From assembly GCA_015680685.1 (NCBI GenBank), contig MNCI01002923.1, positions 652,872 to 716,871 on the forward strand: a stretch of DNA of 64,000 bases, read 5' to 3'. This stretch comes from Gnetum montanum (taxonomy: Eukaryota > Streptophyta > Gnetopsida > Gnetales > Gnetaceae). A program made the position numbers and the translations under genes. Below, in pieces: positions 54,736 through 64,000 of this stretch (positions are counted from its first letter, which is position 1; each line of letters opens with the position of its first letter). Under the pieces are notes generated by a model. That model did no database searches and was not told where the DNA came from. It was given only the letters and a program-made list of their open reading frames with translations.

Positions 54736-55447
54736 GCACTCACTAGCTGCATTTATGTATAAGTCATATAGTTGTAGCAAATCTCTTGTAGTTTTGTCAT
54801 TCAAAAGTTAGAATATTTTTCTAAGCACCTACAGTAGGAGTTAAAGAGTGCATGGATCTTTATTTGAGCACTATTGTACCTAAGTGTGACACTGTGTACA
54901 ACAATAAAGATGAGCTTTCTAATAAACCTTGCAACATTTTGAAATAGATTAATCATTTATTTTATGAATTTAATATTTTAAGTAATTTCCTTTACTATTT
55001 TAAGTAATTAAGTTATTAATTAGGCTAAATTAAATAGTAATTAATTAAGTACATAAGGACAACCACTTCAAGCATATGCTTAACACTTGGTAATCCTAGT
55101 AATGGTTAACATTTGGTCCTAGTGGCATTAAATGTGTTCAGGAGGTGTATAGAAAGTGGGAATAGATGCTTATTTTAGGACTAGTTAAATGTTATCTAGT
55201 TAGATTAAATTAGTAATTAAATTACTTTATTCACCATTCTTTATTCTTAGGTGACTTAGGACATAAAATGTAAAAAATGATAAAAATCATATGCCTTAGC
55301 CACACTTAACCATACCTTTGCATGTCATAAGTGTACTTGGGAAGACAATGATTGCAATAGTTAGTTTCACTTCCTAGAGACTAGTGTACTTAGAAGGATA
55401 CAAGTCCATGAAATTTGACTAGATTGTGCCATTGTCTGGGACTTGTA
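54736..55447 (+). repeat. Ath-2 5' LTR, second piece, and primer-site remnant
   Basis: Matches Ath-1 LTR (on the other strand) through GGATCTTTATTTGAGCA, AAAGATGAGCTTTC and GGAATGGATGCT-like blocks. Near 55425 TTTGACTAGATT runs into GTGCCATTGTCTGGGACTTG, the remains of the primer site, so the LTR end is lost. Confidence 0.75.
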
Positions 55448-56722
55448 GTTTGATACGTGTGCTATCTAGGACTCTGTGAATATTATTTAAGATCGTTGGA
55501 ATGAACCCTAAGGTTACAATCATTTGAAAAAATAATAATTATAATTATAATTATAATTTAAGCATACTAAATTTTTATTTCATCTAAAATTTCTTCTTCT
55601 CATAAGCATGATGAATCAAAACTACCAATGCCCCAAGAATTGAAAGTGGTGTATAGTCATCTAGATGAGTTTGTGCCTAATTTCACCTTCATCTTGCATT
55701 AGAATGAATGGTTGCGGTGGAGAGATATGGAGGATAATGTTGTGTTACCTTCTAAAAAATATTTTCCTAGGATATAACTTCAAACTCTTAAGAGGTTGGG
55801 AATCCAGGATCTTTATGATAAATACGTTATGTAGAACCATGACTATTAAAATTACCATCACACTAAAACACAACTCAAAAGAGATTAATACTAGGAGAAG
55901 TGTCATGAAGCTATGAAAGGGAAACAGATCACTAACCCATTATTTTTGCTAAATCAAAATGACAAGCAGGATCCTCCCTATGATGGTTCTCAACATGAAG
56001 ATTCTCCATCCCTTGACTCTTGTAAAGGAGGCTTGAACCCATACTTACACTCCACTATCAACAATCCAAGTTTAGGAAAATGTGTAAGTCAAGGTAAGGG
56101 CTTGGACAAGAATCATGATGATAGTAAACTTGATGATCATGCTTGTGACAAGCAAAGAGTAGGTGGTGGATACCATGGTGATGGCAGTCCTTATCCCTCT
56201 TCACCCTCTTCATCTACATATTCATGTTCCTCCTTTGAATATGATTAAAACCATAGGGGACAAAACTATGATGGAGGTGAATGGTGGGACAATGATCATA
56301 GGTTCCACCATGACTGAAGGGGTAGTAGGGAAAATCATAGGTATCATCAAAATTATTATGATGAAGAAAATTTACTAGCAACTCAAAGCCTGTTGAACAT
56401 CATAGAGGTAGTCAGAATTCCAACCAGGCATGTGAAAGAGAGAAAAATTAAGAGGTTGGCTATGAACAATATTTCCAAATTTGAGGGGTAATATAACTTA
56501 GATCCACATACCATGCTTTAAGCCTTTCATGATGCATGTGCCTTATAGAACATAGAGAATGATTGGCTATTTCCCAAGATACTCACAAAAGAAGCAAAAA
56601 TTTGGTATGGCTCAATAGAGCTAGAATCAATTCATAGATGGAGTACGATGCTTGATCTATTTAATGAAAAATATCATACATACTCTTGAGTTTCCAATTT
56701 GAGAAAGCAAATCCAAGGTTGG
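55448..56722 (+). pseudogene. gag: Ath-2 gag, interrupted by Tat-3
   Basis: LPMPQELKVVYSHLDEFVPNF (about 55625) matches Ath-1; then an open Asp/Ser-rich piece (55913-56248, GLNPYLHSTINNPS). Farther on: NLLATQSLLNIIEVVRIPTRH, YNLDPHTM, ELESIHRWSTMLDLFNEKYH and NLRKQIQG, stopping at 56722. About a dozen stops and some frameshifts. 55448-55600 is leader. Confidence 0.82.
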
Positions 56723-57980
56723 TGTACCATCTGAAATCGTCGGTCTCCAGCTGGAAGGAAACAAAAACCTGGAGATCTCTAGATGTGCACAGAAGACCCT
56801 ACCTTCGCTTGAGGGCAAGCTGGAATGAATGAAGGTAGAGTACCTTGAGTGGTCCGCACACAAATCAAGCAAGGATTTCCCCAAATGTACAGCAAGGTGC
56901 TATACACCGGGTTATACGTAAAAGGCGTAATAGATGTAAAACAGAGCATAAACAACGTAACTGATGTAAACGGAGCGTAAACGTAAAAGAGCGTAAACAG
57001 TAAACATGCAACAATTATGCAAAACTATAATAGATTTTAGGAAGAAAATTTAGTAATATTATTGCAAAATGAGAGTTACAATGCATCGGTCTAACGTAGT
57101 TGTGACTTTGACACAAGGTAGACGAACAGCCCCGGTGGATACAAGGATGACTGTGAGTTGGTTCAAACTGTAGGCTTAGCATAGAGGCTATATGCTCAGC
57201 ATACATGGTTGAGGTCTAGCGTACAGGTTTCTTTGCTCTGGTTCTTAGCATCTCTATTTTTCTCTCTGGTTTGTTCAAAATTTCCAACCCCGATCTCATG
57301 AAAAATTGGGATTTTTATATAGGTTTAGTCGTTAGAATCGGGTTGGGTAACATATGGCATGTTGACCAGGTGTGAAAGAATAAAATTTACAAGTGTACAA
57401 CATGCTGCCTCTACTGGGCATATACGCTTGGTGTATACGCTGTATCTAGTGGGCCCAGACTCTGGGCATATACGCTCGGCGTATACAAACTTGGACGTAT
57501 ACGTTGGGCATGCTAGGTGTATACGTTCGGCATATACGCTATGGATGTTGGGCGTATACGCTGATGGTTGTTTTATTCATATGAGTTGATGCCTCGTACC
57601 AAGTCTTGCTCTGCAGTGCTATCTCCATGCCATCTTCTAGGATTTCTTGCCGGGCGTATACATCAGTTGTACTTGCTGAGCATACATGTGAGGCATGTAC
57701 GCTGGACGTCTATGCTGTGAATGTTGGGTGTATACATTGGGCGTATATGCTGTGAATGCATAATTAGTGAAAAATAAGTATTTTAAGCTCCAAAATTGCC
57801 ATGTTTGATAGCAGATGTCGCCGTGTTCGTTTGTGGGTCCTAGGGACCTTCTTCTTGTTGAGTTCGACTTTGCTTGAAGCTGTCTGTGGGGCCCTCAAGC
57901 TTTATTCATACTAGGGAACATCATTTCTTAGCTCGATTCTTTTTGGAACAGTACTAAGCTTAGAGTTTTATGGTGCTTCA
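56723..57980 (-). repeat. Tat-3 3' LTR
   Basis: Element sense TGAAGCACCATAAAAC (57980) to GATGGTACA (56723), 1,258 bp. TATA box (minus TATATAAA) at 57314-57321. The U3 side holds GCGTATACGC palindromes (57418-57735); the downstream side holds repeated GCGTAAAC words (56920-57005). Confidence 0.82.
57418..57735. repeat. GCGTATACGC palindrome array in the Tat-3 LTR
   Basis: At least ten copies of GSCGTATACGCT or close variants, 15-40 bp apart, each itself a near-perfect palindrome, upstream of the TATA box. Confidence 0.8.
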
Positions 57981-57997
57981 TTGGCCCCTCTTTGTTG
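57981..57997 (-). other. Tat-3 polypurine tract
   Basis: Minus strand CAACAAAGAGGGGCCAA next to the LTR start, identical to Tat-1. Confidence 0.83.
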
Positions 57998-59029
57998 ATG
58001 CTTTGAGGAATCGACCCAAGAAGCATCGACAAAGAAGTGCAAAACACCACAAGCAACTCGATAGAGACTTTGTCCTTTGCCACCTGACTAGACGTCATCG
58101 CACCGTGTTCAGTAGTACATAGGATTAGGGAGGTGAAATTTGTAGCTGGATAAGGAAATGGAGATTGTGGGGATTGGGAATAGACCAAGGGATTATGCAT
58201 GGTAAAGCGGATGCTCTGGTGTGCACGGGTCATGCTAATCCTTGTCAAGAACCATTGTTTAGCAGACTCGGAATCAAGACATGAGATGTACATCCTTTGG
58301 CGGAACAAGACTCTTGGTTAGTGTCCAAGAGGACTTGTTGGCAAAACTAAAGCCACGTGATGGTGTGTTGCATTCTTTGGAAGAACAGGGCCCTTGTTTA
58401 GTGTTTAGGGAACCCTATTGGTGGAGAGCCAAAGCCACGCAATCAGATGTTACTTGAGCATTTGAGCCATGAGTACTTAGTTCGAAGATAACTACCTTCC
58501 TGCTTGGGGCTTGTATGGGAAGTGCCAAGGGTCTTGTGTTATTTTTTGTAAGGAGCTTTGTTTTGATCTTGTACTCAAGCTCAAATGCCATGTTGTGGGT
58601 TGCAACTGCTTAAGAATGGCGCAATATGCAATGGTATGTTCGATGTTTAGGCTGTCCTAGGTGTGTTTGGGATGTAACCAAGTAGGAGATGTTAAGGGAC
58701 ATGTAACAAGAGATGTACTAGTGAATGGCTTGATTTAGTCTTGCCACGTGTGCTGTGAACATCGTCTCACCTTGCTGTTTATGACGAAGTGCATTCTTGG
58801 GCGAACACCTCTAAGTGTCATCCTGCAAACACAACTCCAAGAGGACAAGAAAACCATGAGTGAATAAGCAAGCTTAGACTTAAATAGCTACTAATGGAAC
58901 AAAGGCATTAGACAAGATTTCAAGCACTGTATATGAATAGCAACCATGGCATTTGGATCGGCTGATTGGCGAGTGATGCAGCGATTCTGATGAAGTTTGA
59001 ATGCAGCCATCGATTAAGTAACCAGAGAT
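57998..59029 (-). other. Tat-3 non-coding stretch between pol and 3' LTR
   Basis: No gene supported. A roughly 70-bp segment (TCCTTTGGCGGAACAAGACTC near 58290) recurs diverged near 58370 (TTCTTTGGAAGAACAGGGCCC), each followed by TTAGTGT. The open frame at 58308-57928 runs into the LTR and is not conserved. Confidence 0.5.
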
Positions 59030-59480
59030 GAAATTTCCAGTTTATAGTCATAGCGGACTATCATGGGTCAGTTTTATGTCATGACCTGGTGGACATTGCC
59101 CATTTAGCATCCTAGCGAATGGTATATTGCTAGTTTCTTGTCTTGGCGGACCGTGAAGAGGCAAACTAGTTTATAGTCTTAGAGAACTCTGGCGAGTGGA
59201 ACTGTGGTAGTTTACTGTCGTACCAGACAGGTGCTAGTTTATTGTCATTGCAGACACTTTTTGGTATCAGTTTATTGTCATGATGCCAGGACGAGCTGTG
59301 GTATCAATTTTAAGTCATGATTCCAGGATTGTTCTATGGTATCAGTTTATTGTCATGATTCCAGGACGAGCCGTTGTATCAGTTTTAAGTCATGATTCTA
59401 GGACTGTTCTATGGTATCAGTTTACCGTCGTGATTCCAGGACGAGCTGTGGCATCAGTTTATAGTCATGATCCAGGACTC
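59030..59480. repeat. Tat-3 3' repeat cluster
   Basis: Degenerate AGTTTATAGTCATAGCGGAC copies from 59038, then a regular part from about 59260: TATCAGTTTNNNGTCATGAT-CCAGGA, spaced about 30 bp, alternating with GACGAGC or CTGTTCT so that the higher-order unit is about 60 bp. Same position as in Tat-1 and Tat-2. Confidence 0.85.
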
Positions 59481-59498
59481 ACACATACCTGACTATGT

Positions 59499-62400
59499 TT
59501 AAATTTGGAACGGTTTTAAGAACAAGTGATTGGTCAGATTTGCAAGCTCATTCTCTTCCATATCAGTTAACTTGAATGCTCTGCTGTCATATGCTTTGGT
59601 GACCAAGTAGGGCCCTTCCTAGTTGGCTGAGGATTTATCCGGGTGTTCCTGAATGGCTTTGAGTACAAGGTCACCTTCTTTGATGGGGTGCTTATGAATG
59701 TTGTGCCAATGGCATTGCCGTTGTTATTTTTGGTACCATTCAATCTAATCGAGTGCATGTATGCATTCCTCCTCCACCAAATCCAAGTCAATGATGCACA
59801 GGTCATTGTTTTGCCCTTCGCCAAGGAGTCCAGAAAGTGTGATCCTTAAAGATGGTACTTGCAATTCTAGAGGTAAAATAGCTTCTGAACCATAAACAAG
59901 ACTATATGGCATTTTACCTGTTGAAGTCTGATGCATAGTACAATATGCCCACAATGCGTATACCAACTATTCATGCCATCTTCTCTTGCTTTGGGTAAGC
60001 ATCGTTTTAAGTATTGTAATGATGGTTTTTTTGTGGCCTCTGCTTGCCCATTTCTTTGAGGGTAGTAAGGGGATGAAAATGAGTTTTTGATTCCTAGACT
60101 TTCACAAAATTTTTTGGTTTTGGCACTGTTGAATTATGGCCTGTTATCAGTGATGATGATCATGGGGATGCCAAAATGGGTTATAATGTTTTTGAGAATG
60201 AAGTTGCATACGTGTTTAGATGTGGTCTTTCGAAGGGGAATAGCTTCTACCCACTTCATGAAGTATTCTGTTGTGGTTATGATGAAACTATGCCCTGCAG
60301 AAGATGAGGGTGTTATTGGTCCGATAAGGTCCAACCCCCACTTTTGAAAGGGCCATGTGATTTGCGCCGTATGAAACTCATTTGGTGGGACATGGATTAG
60401 ATTACTATTTCTTTGACAGGTACTGCATGTTTTAGTCTTGGAGAGACAGTCATACTCCATATGTGGCCAATAATAGCATAGGCATCTTATTGTTGTTGCC
60501 ATTACCTTAGATGCTATGTGTCCTCCGCATAGTCCATCATGTACTTGCTCAACGATGGTTTGAGCATCAGCACTACCAACGCATGTTAGCAATATGCCTT
60601 CGTAGGATCAATGACACAATGTGTCCCCTACCAGTGCATATTTCCTAGAACACTTTCGTACAGCATCTTTTTGTGCATTCATCAGATGTCGCGGTGTTTC
60701 ACCGCGTAGAAGGTACTCTTTTATGTCGTCATACCATTCTATCGCGTGTGTTGTGCTAACTGATGCAATTGGCAATCTATCAAGAGTATCGGTTATTAGT
60801 TTGGTACAACTGATTATGGAGCTTGGCAATGTGTGGAACATGTTAGGCGATATTTTTAATGCTAAGATGGCCAATGCGTCTATGATGGTATTATCGTTTC
60901 TAGAGACGTGTTGCACATCGATATTTTCAAATCGCTTCATTAAGTGTTTTGCCAAGTCACAGTATGGTTGTAAATGTTGCGCTTTGCATGTATAAATATC
61001 TGTGACTTCATTCAAAACTAGTTGTGAGTCTCTTCTGACCATTAGTCGTGTGATGTCTGAAGCCAGTGCTGCCATGAGACCTCTAAGGAAACCTTCGTAC
61101 TCTACTATGTTGTTGGTACAGTGAAAGTTGAAACGATAAGTAAAGGCTCAGATCTCCCTAGAGGGATAGGTGATGACAGCGGCAGCACTTCCCCCTCGAG
61201 AGGTGGATGCTCCATCAAAGTTCAAAATATCATCATAGTCATTGGGTACTATGTCTATTGCGCTTACATTTTCATCTGGGAATTCTGGCTCTATCGTTGC
61301 TTGATCGTGCGTTGGTGACATGGTCATTTGATTTTCTATGGCTTGACCCTTAACTAATGATTGCGCTATGTAGTGTAGGTCAAACTCAGCTATCATGGCT
61401 TTCCAACGGGCTATTCGACTTGTCTTGTAAATGTTTCCTGTGATGGCTCTAAGCACATTATCCTTGCAAATTATATTGACCTGGTTATGGAAGAGGTAAT
61501 GTTGCCATTTCTTTAAGGAAAAGACCAGGGCTAAACATGACCTCTCCACCTTGTTATACTTTTTCTCGTGGGACACTAATGCATGGCTTAAGTAATAGAC
61601 AGGGATCATCTTGTTTCTGGCAAAGCATGGATGCGATTGACGAATCCAAAGTGGCCAGGTAGATGTAAAACGGTTTATCATTTTGGGGTGGATAAACCGT
61701 GGGTAGTTGAACAAGTGTTGTTTTAATATTTTCAAATGCTTCATGGCACTGTGGAGTCCATTCAAAATGGACGTACTTGCATAGTAAGTGGTTCATAAGT
61801 TTTAATTTTTCTGTTAGTTTTTCTATGAAACTTTTGATGAACTATAATCTACCTTGTAGACCTTGAAGTTTGGTAAGGTTTCCAGGTGGTTTTAATTTTG
61901 TTATGGCCTTAACTTTATCAGGGTCTACTCGTATCCTTGCTTCTGAGGCTATGAATCCAAGCATTTTTCCTGTTTTGACTCCAAAGACACATTTCTTTGG
62001 GTTAAGTCTCAGCTCATATTTTAAACAACATTTTAGTACTAGGTCAAGATCTTGTACATGTTGTTCCGATGTCTTCAATTTAACCATGATATCGTCCATG
62101 TAGTCATTGAGCAAGTGTAGCATGTAGTTGCTGAAAATGAATGTCATCGTCCTTTGGTACGTGGCCCCAGCGTTCTTGAGATCGAAGGGCATCATTGTAT
62201 AACAAAAGATTTTCCATGGTGTCACAAAGGTAGTCCTGAGCTGATGCTCCGGGTTAATGCATATCTGGTTGTATCCTGAGAGGCCATCCATAAAAGATAA
62301 TAAGGCATGGCCAGCAGTCGAGTCAACAAGTTGATCGATCCCAGGTAGGGGAAAATCATCTTTTATGGTTGCAACATTGAGATCTCAGAAGTCAATGCAT

Positions 62401-63020
62401 AAGCAAATACTTCTATTCTTTTTTGGGACAATGACCATGTTGGATACCAAATCAGCATAATCGACAGCCTGAATGAAACCAGCCTAATAAAGTTTGGTGA
62501 TCTCATTGCAAACTGCCAACGCTACCTTAGGTTTAACCTTTCGTGCCTTTTGTTTTACCGGCCTCAATTTTGGATCAAGGATAATGTTGTGCTGGACGAT
62601 TCGAGGATCTAACCCAGGCATGTCGGGGTAAGACCAAGAGAATGCTTTTATGTTGTTTCGAAGTACATCTTCTATGGCTTTGGCCAATTGAGGTTGCAAT
62701 AATGTACTTAATTTTACTATTTTGGTTTCACCATCAGGCATAACGATGGGGGTTTCAGTCAACAGGTCTTCGGTGATGTTTTCAGCTTCTATGTTAAGAT
62801 ATTTTATCATACCTTTGTAGTTATCTAGAATTTGTTGTGTCGAGGCTATGAGTGTGTCTTTCATTGATGTATCTAAGCTGATGGAGTTTATGTCAATTTC
62901 TCTTATGATTTTTCCATATTGTCCATCGATGATTAACGGTGCGGATAAACGCTGACAATCCATTGGGCTTGCTCCTGCCAATAAACAGAGAGCAGAATGA
63001 GCTAATAGGTATTGTTCCAT
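59499..63020 (-). pseudogene. pol: Tat-3 pol (RT, RNase H, integrase)
   Basis: The best preserved pol here. The start, MEQYLLAHSALCLLAG, is open for 178 codons to 62484 (LIIDGQYGK, VLRNNIKAFSWSYPDMPGLD, KQKARKVKPKVALAV). RT: MDGLSGYNQI and the active site LNDYMDDIMVK at about 62100. After a frameshift near 61615, RNase H reads NKVERSCLALVFSLKKW, LNFDGASTSRGGSA and VRRDSQLVLNEV. Integrase: CGGHIASKVM, zinc residues CSTCQ, WGLDLIGPITPSSSAG, ITDNRP at 60134. The end, NHLFLKPFQI, stops at 59499. No chromodomain. Confidence 0.92.
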
Positions 63021-63040
63021 GTTCTCTGGAAACTTAAATC
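63018..63040 (-). promoter_or_regulatory. Splice-acceptor-like site before Tat-3 pol
   Basis: Minus strand GATTTAAGTTTCCAG ends at 63026, five bases before the pol ATG. Confidence 0.5.
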
Positions 63041-63084
63041 ATGTGTACATGCATGATGGTGGTTTATCATCACACCGGGATGCA

Positions 63085-63245
63085 TGGTAGTTTAAGGCCT
63101 TACAGGGCCGAATGTGGCAGTTTAAGGCCTTACCAGGCCGGACGTGATCTGCAGGTGGCAGTTTAAGGCCTAACCGGGCCAAGGGGTGTTTGTATGTGGT
63201 AGTTTAAGGCCTTACCGGGCCGCCATGGTAGTTTAAGGTCATATC
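63085..63245. repeat. Tat-3 repeat cluster upstream of pol
   Basis: Five copies of GGTAGTTTAAGGCCTTACCGGGCCG, spaced 28-45 bp. The core AGTTTAAGGCC equals that of the 85-bp repeat in Tat-2. Confidence 0.88.
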
Positions 63246-63470
63246 AAGCTGAATGTTCACCATAAAATTTGCACAGAAGAGTCTGCGCCAAAATGTTCAA
63301 TGTGGAATTCTGAAGTTGGTTTACGAGGGAATCATCATGTGGTAGTATTTGTTTTGTTTTATATATATATTTTTTGTATTTTTGAACAAATTTAATTAAA
63401 ATTATTAATAAATAAATAAAAAAGAAACAAAATGCAAGGTGGCAGTGACAGCGGCAGCAATGCAGCTCAG
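63246..63470. other. Non-coding, AT-rich stretch in Tat-3
   Basis: No gene seen. Contains TATATATATATTTTTTG (63360-63376) and an A/T-rich run to 63420. Confidence 0.6.
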
Positions 63471-63473
63471 CGC

Positions 63474-63481
63474 TATATATA
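63474..63481 (+). promoter_or_regulatory. TATA box, probable promoter of a Tat-3 antisense gene
   Basis: CGCTATATATAGTGCAGGGG in the same place and orientation as the Tat-1 antisense TATA box. It is followed by AGCGTAAGCGTAAAC repeats (63535-63640) and an ATG at 63753. Confidence 0.55.
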
Positions 63482-63752
63482 GTGCAGGGGTGTCATTTGT
63501 GAGCATTGTGCATTTGAAGTGATCCGAAGCATCAGCGTAAGCATAAACATCAAGCGTAAGTGTAAATAATGAGCGTAAGCGTAAACACTGAGTGTAAGCG
63601 TAAACCTCAAACCCCAGCATAAACGCAGGAGCGTAGAGGCTTAAGACTTCGGCATGAGCGTATAGGCTCCTACTCAGCGTATAGGTTTCAGTTCAGCGTG
63701 CAGTTCAGACCTTAGCGTAGACCCTATCAATTGCAATGTAGAGGACATTGAA

Positions 63753-63887
63753 ATGGGCAAGGGAAAGGAGGTAGAAGGCCAAGGGAGGAAGGGGCCTAAT
63801 CTGACTTTCGCGGAGGAAAGCGAGGCCATGCTGCAGTGTTTGCCTAGGCCAAGGGTTTCATCGTGGCCTGGATCGTCACACAAGTAG
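63753..63887 (+). pseudogene. Possible exon 1 of a Tat-3 antisense gene
   Basis: ATG frame of 44 codons with a basic, Gly/Lys-rich start (MGKGKEVEGQGRKG) ending TAG at 63885. Position, strand and basic start match the MAPK exon 1 of Tat-1 and Tat-2, but residue similarity is weak and no donor like GCTCG|GTAGG is seen. The rest lies outside the window. 63888-64000 holds only AGCGTAGAC-type repeats. Confidence 0.4.
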
Positions 63888-64000
63888 GCTCTAATCCTAC
63901 CTTTGTTAGTTATTTTCATCTGTACATGTTATTTTGGCGTAGACAGGTTTTGTAGCGTAGACAGTTAACATAGAGGGTTTCGATGTATATGCCCAGCATA

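Larger units (their letters stand above)
48640..56722 (+). mobile_element. Ath-2, Athila-like element (LTR and gag), split by Ath-3 and Tat-3
   Basis: The LTR is in two pieces (48640-48751 and 54736-about 55425) that rejoin when Ath-3 is removed: CCTATAAATAT runs on into GCACTCACTAG, as in the Ath-1 LTR. Primer-site remnant and gag follow, until Tat-3 interrupts gag at 56723. Pol is not in the window. The last 65 bp or so of the LTR are deleted. Confidence 0.83.
56723..64000 (-). mobile_element. Tat-3, Tat/Ogre-like element of a second subfamily, right end outside window
   Basis: In Ath-2 gag. From right to left on the minus strand: antisense-gene start, repeat cluster, pol, 3' repeat cluster, polypurine tract and 3' LTR. 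Gag, protease and 5' LTR must lie beyond 64000. Left target site gttgg (56718-56722). Polypurine tract identical to Tat-1, but LTR and repeats differ, so a separate subfamily. Confidence 0.85.

Noticed and set aside
57928-58308. 126-codon minus-strand frame
   Set aside because: Runs from the Tat-3 3' untranslated stretch through the polypurine tract into the LTR; no conserved residues.

Overview
The window is intergenic DNA from a large, repeat-rich seed-plant nuclear genome. I found no ordinary host gene, rRNA, tRNA or organelle insert. Nearly everything resolves into LTR retrotransposons inserted into one another: the Tat/Ogre-like and Athila-like lineages of Ty3/gypsy, plus one Ty1/copia element. 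All are old. Reading frames carry many stops and frameshifts, and LTR pairs differ mostly by C/T and G/A transitions, as expected of methylated plant repeats. The species cannot be told from the sequence.

Layout (names are mine). Ath-1 is an Athila-like element on the minus strand. Its LTR and 5' gag lie at 40233-42542, and the rest of gag and pol lies at 1-4355, running off the left edge. Its gag is split by Tat-1 (4356-40232, plus strand, LTRs of about 1.8 and 1.7 kb). Tat-1's own gag is split by Tat-2 (8082-25502, minus strand, same family, LTRs of about 1.25 kb). Both insertions have 5-bp target duplications with one mismatch (aagcc/aatcc and gccac/cccac). To the right lies Cop-1, a decayed copia element (about 42574-48639), cut by an Athila-type solo LTR (44167-45026, perfect tgaag duplication). 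Next is Ath-2 (48640-56722, plus strand). Its LTR is split at the TATA box by Ath-3 (48752-54730, perfect aatat duplication), a gag-only element. Ath-2's gag is split by Tat-3 (from 56723, minus strand), which runs off the right edge.

Most interesting: Tat-1 and Tat-2 both carry, between protease and reverse transcriptase, a multi-exon gene on the strand opposite gag-pol. I could trace eight exons in each copy (14937-19494 plus; 32429-27976 minus), with nearly all junctions showing GT-AG boundaries. Exons 1, 2 and 7 have identical lengths in the two copies (119, 450 and 821 bp), and intron 1 is 557 versus 561 bp. In Tat-1 a TATA box lies about 155 bp before the start codon. I do not recognise the protein; it has a hydrophobic stretch, a coiled-coil-like segment and an acidic tail. 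Tat-3 has a TATA box and a short ATG frame in the same place, and the window ends there. In all three Tat copies the RT-containing frame begins just after a splice-acceptor-like sequence, so the antisense gene may lie inside a gag-pol intron like the one known between protease and RT in Ogre elements.

The Tat elements also carry clusters of a short repeated word (GGCCTTAAACTAG in element sense) at matching positions: after protease, before RT and after pol. Their LTRs hold arrays of short palindromes.
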